DNA from: Bacillus oleivorans
Lineage (GTDB): Bacteria; Bacillota; Bacilli; Bacillales; JC228
Assembly (NCBI RefSeq): GCF_900207585.1
Contig: NZ_OAOP01000002.1
Location: forward strand, 496,001 to 560,000
DNA: 64,000 nucleotides
Direction of reading: 5' to 3'
The notes beneath the pieces are model-generated. The model saw only the letters and a program-made list of their open reading frames with translations, did no database searches and was not told the DNA's origin. Made by a program: the position numbers and the translations under genes. Shown piece by piece: positions 43,633 to 52,841 of this stretch; position 1 is the first letter of the stretch; every line of letters starts with the position of its first letter.

Positions 43633-45037
43633 GTTCGAGCAAGAGTTCGAATCATTAAAAACTAAATTTAATATGTCTGCTGAAGAAAGAAATGAAATCC
43701 AAATCAAACTAAACAAAAACATCGATGTTGCAGATGTTCATCAGGCTGAAAGAAAAAAAGGAATACCATTTATGTACTATACGGCATTATCATTAGCAGG
43801 CTTATTATTTTTATTATTAGCTGGACCAAGTTTTTTCCAGCAGGGAGAACGGAATGTACCTTCGGAACTAAATACAGGTGTAACACATAATTTTGGAAAA
43901 GAAGATGATGAAACTAACGAAAATGAAAATCCAGATGTCGAAGTAAGGAATGCTCTTTCGGTTTTAAAAGAAGAATTTCGGCTTGGAATCTCACAAGATG
44001 AGGTAGGCAGGCTGTTAGGAACGGATTACGCAAAGGTACTTTCTGCAATGAACAATGAAAAACAGTGGCGCTATGATATTGGAACTAAGGAAGGGTACCA
44101 CTACTCTGAACAACATGATTTTGCTGATATGGATGGTCTGCAAAATGGTGATGTTAAGATGCAAATTTGGGTAACATGGGACGAGGAGTCTAAAGTTAAA
44201 AGCTACTCTTCAATATATGTAAACCCTGACGACGGAAAATTGTATGAATACCGTGTATTTCCAGATGGCACAGAGAGGAATATGCCTTTCGATGGGTATG
44301 AGGTCAATCCTCCTGAAGAAAACGAGCCTGAGGTAAATCCGGATGAAGATCCGGCAGCTGAAGAAAACAATAACAATAACACTTCTATAGATCAAGAGCA
44401 AGCAATCGAGATTTCAAGTGAATTATTAACCGGACTAAGAGAAACGTTTAAACAATTAGGAGAAGAGCATAAATGGTCATCAGTCGACTTCCCAGGCTAT
44501 ACGAAGCCTAACTATTCAGTTGCAAAGCCCGACTTGTTAAACTTTGCAACAGATGAATTTTCAGATGGAACACTTCAGGAAATCTTAATGGATTTTTACT
44601 GCCATTGTGATAAATTTTCTCTTCCTGGATTTGATTTTCATATTAGATCGGAAATAGTCGAGTCTAATGAAAATCAATTTGTGATCAAAAGTATTAGCCT
44701 TGTAAATATGTTAGGACACGGTGGTTATACGGGCTACTTAACGGTTGCAAATGAGAATGGAAACTGGAAAATTGATAATTGGGAGCTAGTCAGCTTTTTA
44801 GTTGAACCAATCAACTTAACACCAGATGAATATATTAAATATCGGGACGGTGAAGGGGCAGGAGATAAAATTACGTATATTGAGACCGTTCAAATGCCTT
44901 CATCTGATGAAGGAGTAGACAGTGAAATAGATGTCCACGTATTTCACAGTCAATTAGGAGATAACTATTTTGGCGTAGAGGAAAATAGTACGAAAGTGGT
45001 GAGAGTGGACCATATTGAGAAGTATAATAACCATTAG
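43607..45037 (+). CDS. Membrane anti-sigma factor with large outer domain
   Basis: A 476-aa protein: about 50 cytosolic residues for binding the sigma factor, one membrane helix (about 54-73), a first outer domain (about 105-225, SmpA/OmlA-like FRLGISQDEVGRLLG), an Asn/Glu/Pro linker (about 235-262) and a second outer domain (about 265-460). Overlap with the sigma gene implies translational coupling. ATG 43607 follows AAGGAGGG. The size of the outer part suggests direct sensing of an envelope signal. Confidence 0.8.
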   Translation: MKNYQETDEFEQEFESLKTKFNMSAEERNEIQIKLNKNIDVADVHQAERKKGIPFMYYTALSLAGLLFLLLAGPSFFQQGERNVPSELNTGVTHNFGKEDDETNENENPDVEVRNALSVLKEEFRLGISQDEVGRLLGTDYAKVLSAMNNEKQWRYDIGTKEGYHYSEQHDFADMDGLQNGDVKMQIWVTWDEESKVKSYSSIYVNPDDGKLYEYRVFPDGTERNMPFDGYEVNPPEENEPEVNPDEDPAAEENNNNNTSIDQEQAIEISSELLTGLRETFKQLGEEHKWSSVDFPGYTKPNYSVAKPDLLNFATDEFSDGTLQEILMDFYCHCDKFSLPGFDFHIRSEIVESNENQFVIKSISLVNMLGHGGYTGYLTVANENGNWKIDNWELVSFLVEPINLTPDEYIKYRDGEGAGDKITYIETVQMPSSDEGVDSEIDVHVFHSQLGDNYFGVEENSTKVVRVDHIEKYNNH

Positions 45038-45158
45038 GCTATATAATCCTCCCTTTAAATAAGGTGGCGTTTTTAGGCGTTCATAAAAGGATTTTATTTA
45101 ATTTACTAAAAGAGGAAGATGATTGCCATTCCCGGTTTTACTGGAAAGGGGGATAAAA

Positions 45159-45776
45159 ATGGAATCTGAATGGCTTACTATTTTCGATGATAACATGAAA
45201 CCAAACGGAAAAGCCACTAGGGAAGAAGTTCATCAAAAGGGATACTGGCATGAGACTTTTCATTGCTGGTTCATAAGAAAGGAAGAAGAAAAAACCTATA
45301 TCTATTTTCAGATCCGAAGTGAATACAAAAAAGATTACCCAAATCTTTTAGATATAACGGCTGCGGGACATATTTTATCTCATGAAACTGTATTAGATGG
45401 GGTCAGAGAGGTTAAGGAGGAATTAGGAATAGACATCTCAATGGATGAATTAGTACCTTTGGGAGTTATTCCGTATAGTGTAGACAACAACGATATAATC
45501 GATAGGGAAATGGCACACGTTTTTATCTATGAAAGTATTCAAGCGTGGAATGATTTTAAATTGCAGAAAGAAGAAGTATCTGGAATTCTAAAAATTGAAT
45601 TAAGCAGTTTTTATAAGCTTTGGTTCGGCGGTAAACAATATGTCCCAGCTTTTGGCTTTGTTGTTAATCAGACAGGTGAGAAGGAAATCGTAAAAAAACT
45701 GCTTACAAAAGCTGATTTTGTTCAACATGAAGATTTCTATTTTAAAAAGGTATTGAATGGGATCAAAGCCATTTAA
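45159..45776 (+). CDS. Nudix hydrolase
   Basis: The 205-aa protein carries a Nudix box in ITAAGHILSHE..REVKEELGI. The distance between the first Glu and the Arg is one residue shorter than the GX5EX7REUXEEXGU consensus, as in some Idi-like Nudix proteins. N-terminal WLTIFDDNMKPNGKATREEVH is typical of this isopentenyl-isomerase-like group. ATG 45159 follows AAAGGGGGA; the frame opens 12 codons earlier. Substrate unknown. Confidence 0.85.
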   Translation: MESEWLTIFDDNMKPNGKATREEVHQKGYWHETFHCWFIRKEEEKTYIYFQIRSEYKKDYPNLLDITAAGHILSHETVLDGVREVKEELGIDISMDELVPLGVIPYSVDNNDIIDREMAHVFIYESIQAWNDFKLQKEEVSGILKIELSSFYKLWFGGKQYVPAFGFVVNQTGEKEIVKKLLTKADFVQHEDFYFKKVLNGIKAI

Positions 45777-45792
45777 TACTCAAGTGTTGTGG

Positions 45793-45836
45793 CCTGACCC
45801 CCGGCTTGTCATTGTATTAACGTACCGTGGGTCAGG
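45793..45836. repeat. Palindromic hairpin element, CCTGACCC/GGGTCAGG
   Basis: CCTGACCC (45793-45800) pairs with GGGTCAGG (45829-45836); CGG/CCG extends the stem inside. No T-run on either strand. It has the look of a REP-like palindrome, but there is only one copy in the window. Confidence 0.4.
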
Positions 45837-45881
45837 AAACTGCTATTTGTTAATGCATTAGATTATACAATTTTTGGTCAG

Positions 45882-45983
45882 CTAATACGGTATCGAGAGG
45901 ACATTCTGTAGAATTCCAACCATATTATCCACGAGAGCGATAGAAACGAGTAACGAAGTATAAATAAGAATTATTTTTTTCAT
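45882..45983 (-). CDS. Small hydrophobic peptide, 33 aa
   Basis: From ATG 45983 to TAG 45882 the minus strand reads MKKIILIYTSLLVSIALVDN... , a basic start followed by one membrane-spanning stretch and a short tail. GGAAGTG lies five bases before the ATG, and the gene begins 14 bases after the stop of the 45/52-aa gene, so the two look like an operon. It could be a small membrane regulator or an exported signal-like peptide. Family not known. Confidence 0.45.
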   Translation of the reverse strand: MKKIILIYTSLLVSIALVDNMVGILQNVLSIPY

Positions 45984-45997
45984 CGCTTCACTTCCAA

Positions 45998-46135
45998 TTA
46001 ATCCGACTTTCTTTTGTTATTGCCGGGCACATCTTGTTTCGGCATAACTTTTACAAGTTCTTCACTTAATTCCATACCTTTTTTGCGGTTGTTGTTTCTT
46101 TGTGCATTTGCATTTCCGCGTTTTGTACGCCCCAA
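45998..46135 (-). CDS. Small basic Asn-rich protein, 45 aa (52 aa from an upstream ATG)
   Basis: The minus strand encodes GRTKRGNANAQRNNNRKKGM, then an acidic helix ELSEELVKVMPKQ, then a polar end NNKRKSD. I take TTG 46135 with GGAG four bases before; an in-frame ATG at 46156 gives seven more residues but no clear SD. The composition resembles minor small acid-soluble spore proteins, without a match I can name. It precedes the 33-aa membrane peptide. Confidence 0.55.
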   Translation of the reverse strand: MGRTKRGNANAQRNNNRKKGMELSEELVKVMPKQDVPGNNKRKSD

Positions 46136-46312
46136 TATTCTCCAACCTCTTTTCATTTTAATGTTAGTAAGTAGTATGGTTTGCTTAAACGTTATTATTC
46201 ATTTTCTGCTATGGAATAAAACTTGGTGGTTTAATAAATCACATAAATATAAATAAATTTTGAGTGAAAAAGAAATAGTTTTTGATTGCAGGATATTTGG
46301 AGGAAAGTTTTA

Positions 46313-46500
46313 ATGGAAACAAAGAACGATTAGCCCAAACGGTGGGGCTGTTTTCTATGTATTGGGGATTCTAACGTTTATTCTTCCATTTGCTCTTGAA
46401 TATATTGATATATTTACATGAATGATTTACGGAGTGCAGTATATGGGTCGGAACCATGTTTGCTGTTATATACGGCATAACTAAGCATAATAAAAAAAGA
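46313..46500 (+). pseudogene. Decayed small membrane protein gene
   Basis: GGAGG lies nine bases before ATG 46313. Six codons on comes a stop, but a +1 shift reads KQRTISPNGGAVFYVLGILT... , a membrane helix, to a TGA after IDIFT; the frame resumes MIYGVQYMG, then after another shift GTMFAVIYGITKHNKKRR. Two membrane stretches and a basic tail in three pieces mean a small membrane protein broken by at least three lesions. Family unknown. Confidence 0.6.
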
Positions 46501-46521
46501 CGCCAGATAGACGTCTTTTTT
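46493..46521 (+). terminator. Terminator behind the decayed gene
   Basis: AAAAAAGACG/CGTCTTTTTT stem with a 8-9 nt loop; T-rich on both strands. Confidence 0.75.
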
Positions 46522-46663
46522 ACGTATTGAGGCGATAGACTGTGTCCCACATTACACATTGCATGCCTATCGACTTACACAATTCAGCTCATCGCTCAAT
46601 TACTATAACATTTCTCTAATACAAAAACAACAGTAAAAATATGACTGTTTTTAAGAAATAGAA

Positions 46664-46681
46664 TACTACTTTAGTAGTATC
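46664..46681. promoter_or_regulatory. Perfect palindrome upstream of the SLH subtilase gene
   Basis: ATACTAC-TTTA-GTAGTAT, 18 bp, followed by a related half-site AATAGTAC. It could be an operator for a transition-state regulator; ScoC-like AATANTATT is similar but not identical. Confidence 0.4.
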
Positions 46682-46727
46682 AAAAATAGTACATCTGGCG
46701 AATGAAGTTACCCCTTTAGGAGAATAG

Positions 46728-46767
46728 CTACTTTTTGTCCCTCTATTGGATAATGGATAAAAAGTAG
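46728..46767 (+). promoter_or_regulatory. Leader hairpin of the SLH subtilase mRNA
   Basis: CTACTTTTT (46728-46736) pairs with AAAAAGTAG (46759-46767), ending 13 bases before the GGAGGGG ribosome site. It may stabilise or gate the mRNA. Confidence 0.4.
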
Positions 46768-46794
46768 GAATTTTCTGAATGGAGGGGTTTTATT

Positions 46795-49257
46795 ATGAAA
46801 ATAAATAGGCTGCTTTTATCATTATTACTTATTATATCAGTCGTTTTTACTTCAGTTCCAAGGGGTGAGGCAGCGTTTCAATTAGGGGAAGCTCACTTAG
46901 ATCCTGACCTTGATGCTCTTTTGAAGACAACAATTGATCCAATAGAGATTATTGTAACCTTTAAAGGAACAGAAGGACCAACAGAATCACAAACGAACCT
47001 TTTAAAAGAACTAGGCATTACACAAGGAGTTACGTTTGAAAATCTTCCGATCGCAGGTGTACTTGCAACTTCTGAGCAAATTGAGCAATTACTGTCAAGT
47101 CCAGAAGTTTTTTCAATTTATAGCAATGATGCCATTTCGTATGAAAATGACACTGGTACAGAAATTACGGGTGTTGATCATTTACGGACCGATGATACAC
47201 TGCGGAAATGGAATGGGGGACTTCCAGTTACGGGGAAAGGAGTTGGAGTTGTAGTTAATGACAGCGGAATCGACGGAACCCACCCTGACTTAGAATTTGG
47301 AGAGCATGTCGTGCAAAATGTATATGGTGCTATTAATCTTCATGCACTCAGTTCCTTACTGCCAATTACGTATGCAGAAGATGTTCCGAACACAGACAGT
47401 ACAGGTGGTCATGGGACTCACGTTGCAGGGATTGTTGGGGCGACCGGGGCAATGTCTGGCGGCAAATACGAGGGGGCAGCACCTGGTGCAGATATAATCG
47501 GCTATGGCTCTGGTGCAGCTGTTGCAATCCTCGATGTACTGGGTGCTTTCGATTATGCTCTTACTCATCAGGCTCAGTACAACATTCGTGTGGTTACGAA
47601 TTCTTGGGGTACAACCAGTGATGCAGGTACTGACTTTGACCCGTTTGACCCAATCAATGTAGCCACTAAAAAATTATACGACCGTGGAATTGTTACTGTA
47701 TTTTCAGCAGGAAATTCTGGACCTGGTGAATCCACCATTTCTGGTAATTATAAAAAGGCTCCTTGGGTCGTAACTGTCGCTGCAGGAACTAAGCAAGGAA
47801 AACTTACTGACTTTTCGTCTAGAGGGGTTGACGAAAAAGGTGGAAAGGTAATTGTTGACGGACAAACCTTTACTTGGGAAGATCGTCCGACCGTTACCGC
47901 ACCTGGGGAAAATATCGTATCAACCAGGGTAATTGCTCCTGTTTCTAGCTTAGGTATTACCGACGATGTTAATAATATTGATCCAGCCCATTTACCTTAC
48001 TATACAACAATGAGCGGTACTTCAATGGCTGCCCCCCATGTAGCTGGAATCATCGCACTGATGCTTGAGGCCAATCCGCTTTTATCTCCAGATGAGGTAA
48101 AAGAAATTCTGCAAAACACCGCCACTAATATGCCGGGTTATGAAGAGTGGGAAGTGGGAGCGGGTTACGTCAATGCTTACGCAGCTGTAGAAGCAGCCTT
48201 CTCAAATAAGACTTATGGTGAGACACTCAATATGAATCAGACGTTCAACGCAACTGTAGACATGAGTGTCATTAGAGATCCTTTTACAATTGAATACGAT
48301 CCTACAAGCTTAGATGGAAATAAAATCGAATTCACTGTTGATGAGGGATTAACAGAATTAACAGCTACCATTCATGCATATGGTTTGTTAGAGGCAACAG
48401 GAAATACAATCAATCTTGTCTTGTATGCTCCAGATGGTACTCGCTATAGTTCTGGTATTTATGTATTATTCCCGTTATATACGGATCGAACAGTGCAAGT
48501 TATTTCACCTATGCCGGGAACGTGGACTTTACAGCTTGAAGGACTAGATGGATTAGCATTGCCTGAAACGATCCAAGGACATATTCTGACGAAACGGGCC
48601 GGTGCTTTCTCAGGTCTCAATGATATTCAAGGCCATCAGGCTGAAGCTGCGATTAAAGTTGGGGTTACGGAGAGATTAATAGATAGCTATCCAGATGGTA
48701 CTTATAGACCTGATGATGCCTTAAAGCGAATAGATTTGGCTAAATTTCTAGTTATGGGTGCAGGTGTCCGTCAATATCTTCCTTTAACTGGGGAAGCTAG
48801 TTTTAAGGATGTAAAAGCCAGCGATCTTTCCTATGCAGAGGCAGTAGCTGCCTATGGTGCAGCGCTGCGAGATGTTGCTTATAACAATAAAGGAGTTTTA
48901 CTTCCAACGGCTGATGGTAAGTTTTCACCAAATCAGACCGTAACAAGAGCTGAATTAGCTTATAGTCTCGTTCAAAACTTAGGCCTGCAATCTGAAGCGG
49001 AAGCTTTAATGAATGAGCCACTAACGGTACAATATGGTGACCTAAGAATACCGATTGAGGATTCAGCTGAAGTACCTGCTCATCTCCGCGGATATGTTCA
49101 GCTTACTTTAGATTTAAATATATTAAATGCATATTTTAGTGTGGTGCAGGGTCCGTATGACCTAACCCCAACTGTGACTGCTGCCTTTAGTCCAAATGCT
49201 CAAGTGACTCGTGGAGATTATGCCGTTGCAATTACTCGTTATTTTGCTGCTTATTAG
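46795..49257 (+). CDS. S8 subtilase with C-terminal S-layer homology domains
   Basis: An 820-aa exported protease. Signal peptide 1-26 (ends GEA-A), a propeptide to about 115, catalytic Asp156 (VVNDSGID), His206 (GGHGTHVAG) and Ser410 (SGTSMAAPH). A beta domain follows (about 470-610) and then three SLH-type repeats (about 612-820: IDSYPDGTYRPDDALKR, FSPNQTVTRAELA, FSPNAQVTRGDYA). SLH modules bind pyruvylated wall polymer, so the protease is tethered to the cell surface. ATG 46795 follows GGAGGGG. Confidence 0.93.
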   Translation: MKINRLLLSLLLIISVVFTSVPRGEAAFQLGEAHLDPDLDALLKTTIDPIEIIVTFKGTEGPTESQTNLLKELGITQGVTFENLPIAGVLATSEQIEQLLSSPEVFSIYSNDAISYENDTGTEITGVDHLRTDDTLRKWNGGLPVTGKGVGVVVNDSGIDGTHPDLEFGEHVVQNVYGAINLHALSSLLPITYAEDVPNTDSTGGHGTHVAGIVGATGAMSGGKYEGAAPGADIIGYGSGAAVAILDVLGAFDYALTHQAQYNIRVVTNSWGTTSDAGTDFDPFDPINVATKKLYDRGIVTVFSAGNSGPGESTISGNYKKAPWVVTVAAGTKQGKLTDFSSRGVDEKGGKVIVDGQTFTWEDRPTVTAPGENIVSTRVIAPVSSLGITDDVNNIDPAHLPYYTTMSGTSMAAPHVAGIIALMLEANPLLSPDEVKEILQNTATNMPGYEEWEVGAGYVNAYAAVEAAFSNKTYGETLNMNQTFNATVDMSVIRDPFTIEYDPTSLDGNKIEFTVDEGLTELTATIHAYGLLEATGNTINLVLYAPDGTRYSSGIYVLFPLYTDRTVQVISPMPGTWTLQLEGLDGLALPETIQGHILTKRAGAFSGLNDIQGHQAEAAIKVGVTERLIDSYPDGTYRPDDALKRIDLAKFLVMGAGVRQYLPLTGEASFKDVKASDLSYAEAVAAYGAALRDVAYNNKGVLLPTADGKFSPNQTVTRAELAYSLVQNLGLQSEAEALMNEPLTVQYGDLRIPIEDSAEVPAHLRGYVQLTLDLNILNAYFSVVQGPYDLTPTVTAAFSPNAQVTRGDYAVAITRYFAAY

Positions 49258-49292
49258 ATAAAAATAGTATGGAAGTTAAAGTGGTGGAATCT

Positions 49293-49430
49293 ATGTTCAA
49301 GCTAATCCAGCCATTTTCTAAACTAAAACCGATTATTCGGATTGTCAAACAATTGGTTCAAACTGAGCTTATCATTTTGATATGGAAGGCAAAACAACAT
49401 TGTAGAAATATAGAAAAACGGTTTGAATAA
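49293..49430 (+). CDS. Small amphipathic protein, 45 aa
   Basis: MFKLIQPFSKLKPIIRIVKQ... , ending EKRFE, follows the subtilase by 35 bases. GGTGG lies five bases before the ATG. It is rich in Lys/Ile/Leu and could form one long amphipathic helix, as phenol-soluble-modulin-like or membrane-surface peptides do. The next terminator is 105 bases further, so it could share the subtilase mRNA. Not recognised. Confidence 0.4.
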   Translation: MFKLIQPFSKLKPIIRIVKQLVQTELIILIWKAKQHCRNIEKRFE

Positions 49431-49515
49431 ATAACTGCTAGTACTAAAGTATTATGAAAATAGAACGTTTGCTGAATTGTAATGGTATGAGACGTTTGGC
49501 AAACTTAATGAGAAC

Positions 49516-49580
49516 AAACCTATTCGTAGGTTTTGCCCAAATTGGTTAGTGAACTTATCATTGGACCAGTTTGGGTTTTT
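49516..49580 (+). terminator. Double hairpin terminator of the subtilase unit
   Basis: First AAACCTA-TTCG-TAGGTTT (49516-49533), a UUCG tetraloop hairpin; then CCCAAATTGG (49536-49545) with CCAGTTTGGG (49566-49575) and T5. Confidence 0.75.
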
Positions 49581-49665
49581 CTTTTCAAGGCGGGAAAAGT
49601 ACGATAGGATAGAAAAAAACAAAAAATTCAAATAATGATTAAATGATGTATTTTGGAGGTTTTTT

Positions 49666-51525
49666 ATGAAAAAGCTTCTAACTTCCCCTAAAACAGAAAG
49701 ACCTGCAAGTATTTATTTATCAATCATATCCCTCATTGGATGGTTTTACGTTGGTTTGCAATTTTTTAAAGTAGATGGTGAGTTTGATCTGTGGATATAT
49801 GCGATCTTACTTATTTTTTTAGCGATATGTGAATTATTTCCTGTACCCGTGTGGAAAGGCTTTACGACACTAAGTTTCCCTATCGTGTATGTTTTATTTG
49901 TTTTGTTTGGTCTTCCTCTAGCAATGATTAGCTATGCCCTTGTTATTTTTATGGTAAACATAATGGACCGCAGACCATTTCGGATTGTTTCCTTTAACCC
50001 AGCCCAGCTCGTGTTAAGTTTTTCAATTGCAGTTTTTCTTTCTGGATTATTTCTTCCGAATTTAAACCACGAAAGTGTTCTTTTAACCCAGATTATTGAG
50101 CTATTTGTTATTTCCCTTTTCTTTTATCTATTAAATAATATATTAATAGATTTGGTCTTATTGTTACGGCCGCAGAATTATCCTTTTCAATTATGGAAGC
50201 AAAAGCTTTTTTCTGAGTTAAATAGCGGCATTATATCTTTTGCATACGGCTGTTTATTTTTTATTTTAGGGAGCCAGAACCGGGGACAAATTGATGTTTT
50301 TACGTTTTTCTTTTTTTTCTCTCCACTTGTTGCGATTGCTCTCTTCAGTTCAGTAATTGCACGCTTAAAAATTGAACGAAACCGGCTAAATGCACTTTTT
50401 TCCCTAACAACAACACTCAACAAAATACTGCCTACCAAAGAGTGGATAGTGGCATTGAAATCCAGTTTTCATGAACTAATTGATGTCGAGGGCCTCGTAT
50501 TATGGACAACTGAAAATGGGAGATGGAAACTAAGCTATAAAGATGGAAAGGTGAATCCAAGTTCCACTTCACTTTCAGAGGAAACTATGGAATGGTTTGA
50601 AAAAATGAAGAAACCTCTGATTATAATTGATAGTCACAAGGAACAGGTTCCTGCGAATGATTTTTTTAAAAGGGAGCTTAGAAGCTTTGTATTTTCTCCG
50701 CTCGTTGTGGATAACGAAACGGTAGGGGTCATCGCTGTTGCGAGAAGCCGGACGAAAAGTTTTAATAATGGAGAAATTCAATCCATTGCAACTCTAGCTA
50801 ACCAATTGGCAGTTATTATAAAAACAAGAACGTTAATTTTAGACAAAGAAAAGCGCAGTCTTTTAGAAGAAAGGAACCGGATCGCGCGAGATATCCATGA
50901 TGGAATAGCGCAAACACTAGCTGGTGCATTAATGAAGCTGGAAACTGCCCAGCGTAAATGGGAGAAGTCACCAGATGAATCGATCTATCTTGTGAAAGAT
51001 AGTATGGAGAAATTGCGGGGGAGTTTAAAACAGGTCAGGCAGTCAATCTACGCATTAAGACCCAACCCAACTGAACGGGTTGGCTTGCACACAGCAATCC
51101 AGCAAAAAATAAAAATATTTGAGCAGGAAACCGATATTGCTTTCTCATTTGAGCAACGCGGCAAGATCGAAACATTAAGTTCAATGGTTGAGAAAATCAT
51201 GTTTGAAACCTTTCAGGAAAGCGTACAAAATATTATCAAGCACGCTCAAGCAGCCAAAGTAGACATTCTCTTAAGTTATCAGAAAGAAAGTATTATATTA
51301 AAAGTGAAAGATGATGGTATCGGCTTTTCTTTATTGGAAGCGATGTTAAAAGCTCAGCAAGAACCCCATTTTGGTATTCTACATATGAATGATGCAGCTG
51401 AAAAGATAGGCTCTTCCCTTCAAATTGACAGTAAGCCTGGAAAGGGAACTGAGATTATTATGATTGTCCCTAAAATGGGAATAGAGGGGGAAATTGAACA
51501 TGATCAAGCTTATGTTGGTGGATGA
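49666..51525 (+). CDS. NarL-group sensor histidine kinase with membrane and GAF domains
   Basis: A 619-aa kinase: six to seven N-terminal membrane helices (to about 235), a GAF-like domain (about 250-400), the HisKA_3 dimerisation motif [21 protein letters not shown] with the phospho-His, and an HATPase_c domain ([27 protein letters not shown]). It resembles the DegS/LiaS class. ATG 49666 follows TTGGAGG. Its end overlaps the regulator gene by 26 bases. The signal is unknown; the N-terminal domain is of the type that senses membrane or small lipophilic ligands. Confidence 0.93.
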   Translation: MKKLLTSPKTERPASIYLSIISLIGWFYVGLQFFKVDGEFDLWIYAILLIFLAICELFPVPVWKGFTTLSFPIVYVLFVLFGLPLAMISYALVIFMVNIMDRRPFRIVSFNPAQLVLSFSIAVFLSGLFLPNLNHESVLLTQIIELFVISLFFYLLNNILIDLVLLLRPQNYPFQLWKQKLFSELNSGIISFAYGCLFFILGSQNRGQIDVFTFFFFFSPLVAIALFSSVIARLKIERNRLNALFSLTTTLNKILPTKEWIVALKSSFHELIDVEGLVLWTTENGRWKLSYKDGKVNPSSTSLSEETMEWFEKMKKPLIIIDSHKEQVPANDFFKRELRSFVFSPLVVDNETVGVIAVARSRTKSFNNGEIQSIATLANQLAVIIKTRTLILDKEKRSLLEERNRIARDIHDGIAQTLAGALMKLETAQRKWEKSPDESIYLVKDSMEKLRGSLKQVRQSIYALRPNPTERVGLHTAIQQKIKIFEQETDIAFSFEQRGKIETLSSMVEKIMFETFQESVQNIIKHAQAAKVDILLSYQKESIILKVKDDGIGFSLLEAMLKAQQEPHFGILHMNDAAEKIGSSLQIDSKPGKGTEIIMIVPKMGIEGEIEHDQAYVGG

Positions 51526-52147
51526 TCATGCTATCCTTCGGGATGGTTTACGCAACTTATTAGAGGTAGAAGAAGATATAAAGGTAGTAGGGGAAGCCGT
51601 TTCTGGCGAAGATGCACTACATAAAATCGGAGATTGTGGTCCAGATGTTGTTCTTATGGATATCAATATGCCAAAAATGAACGGGGTAGAGGTAACAGGA
51701 TTATTGAAAAAAAAGTTTCCTGACACAAAAGTGTTAATCTTAACGATGCATAGTCATGATGAATATTTTATGTCAGCTATTCGGGAAGGGGCAGATGGAT
51801 ATTTATTAAAAGATGCTCCTTTTGATCAAGTTATAGAAGCAATCAGAACAGTCGCAAGAGGCCAGTCTGTTATCCATCCTACAATGACAAAAAAGTTGCT
51901 AAATTTTCATCAGCAGAAGTGGCAAGAAGAAGAAAGCACCGTACTCACAGATCGGGAAAAAGATGTATTGCAGTGTCTGGTTGAGGGTTTATCGAACAAA
52001 GAGATAGCAGAAAAGTTATTTATCAGTGATAAAACGGTAAAAATTCATGTCAGTAAAATCTTTAAAAAGCTAAACGTAAAAAGCAGGTCTCAGGTGGTCA
52101 TTTATGCAGTCCAGCATCAGCTGGTAACTTTGCCTGATTCTAATTAG
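51500..52147 (+). CDS. NarL/LuxR-type response regulator
   Basis: The 215-aa partner of the kinase: receiver domain with acid pocket [13 protein letters not shown], phospho-Asp in [14 protein letters not shown] and Lys in [10 protein letters not shown]; output HTH of the LuxR type ([45 protein letters not shown]). ATG 51500 has GAGGGGG nine bases upstream within the kinase gene. Possible target genes include the surface protease just before, which is inference. Confidence 0.95.
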   Translation: MIKLMLVDDHAILRDGLRNLLEVEEDIKVVGEAVSGEDALHKIGDCGPDVVLMDINMPKMNGVEVTGLLKKKFPDTKVLILTMHSHDEYFMSAIREGADGYLLKDAPFDQVIEAIRTVARGQSVIHPTMTKKLLNFHQQKWQEEESTVLTDREKDVLQCLVEGLSNKEIAEKLFISDKTVKIHVSKIFKKLNVKSRSQVVIYAVQHQLVTLPDSN

Positions 52148-52152
52148 CTCAT

Positions 52153-52184
52153 AAGGTTTGAGGAATATAATCCTCAAACCTTTT
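52153..52184 (+). terminator. Two-component operon terminator
   Basis: AAGGTTTGAGGA/TCCTCAAACCTT, 12 bp perfect stem, 6-nt loop, T4. Confidence 0.85.
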
Positions 52185-52208
52185 ACATTATATGATTGGT
52201 AGATAACT

Positions 52209-52682
52209 CTAGTATGGTGCTGCACCTTCACCTTCTTCTGGAAAATTTACCCCCATCGTACGAACCGCTTCCTTTGCCCGTTGCATGGTGGATTCTGCCT
52301 GAGTTTGCCATCTTATAATCATTTGAATAAAGTTTTTGAATTCGGAACTGGCGTTTTGTTCCATTACTCCTAACCATTGTCTAACACCTCTGTCTTGTTT
52401 CTGCGCATTAACAATGCAGGCTGCAAGTGTGTCGATAATAGATTGACGCCTTTCACCATTGACCAGCCTTATCGCGCATCCGACTGTAGTGACTCGGTGA
52501 TAGGATGCCGGTACAAGATGATTATGCATTTCATTATTTCCTTCCAAATCCTTAGTTTGAGGAATATGATAAAGTTCACTGCTCATGGAACAGACCATTT
52601 CTTCGGCATATAAGCTTTGTTGAAGTAATGTTAAGATAGGTTCCCAATTATTCTGGCGATAATTGTAATAATATGGATACAT
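52209..52682 (-). CDS. Hypothetical protein, 157 aa, possibly sporulation-related
   Basis: A soluble helical protein with a Tyr/Asn-rich start (MYPYYYNYRQNNW), a hydrophobic middle (SIIDTLAACIVNAQ) and MIIRWQTQAESTMQRAKEAVRTMG near the end. Not recognised. Upstream on the minus strand is CATACAAAT, close to the -10 of mother-cell sigma factors E and K, with a CACC word 16 bases before it as sigma-K promoters have; the tyrosine-rich start is also coat-like. ATG 52682 follows AAGGGG. Confidence 0.6.
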   Translation of the reverse strand: MYPYYYNYRQNNWEPILTLLQQSLYAEEMVCSMSSELYHIPQTKDLEGNNEMHNHLVPASYHRVTTVGCAIRLVNGERRQSIIDTLAACIVNAQKQDRGVRQWLGVMEQNASSEFKNFIQMIIRWQTQAESTMQRAKEAVRTMGVNFPEEGEGAAPY

Positions 52683-52841
52683 CGGACCAACCCCTTGTAG
52701 TAAATTTTTATCCTAATTACTATTTGTATGATAAGTGCCTACATAGGGTGAATGTTTCCCTAGTAAAATAGCAATCTATTTGCTATTTTTTTATAGCCCA
52801 TTTATACTAATTACCATGAATTAACAATCAAAGGTGAGAAC

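Noticed and set aside
46014-46256. 80-codon plus-strand frame over the small basic gene
   Set aside because: The minus-strand reading has an SD, a balanced composition and a neighbour gene; the plus frame is a hydrophobic antisense shadow.
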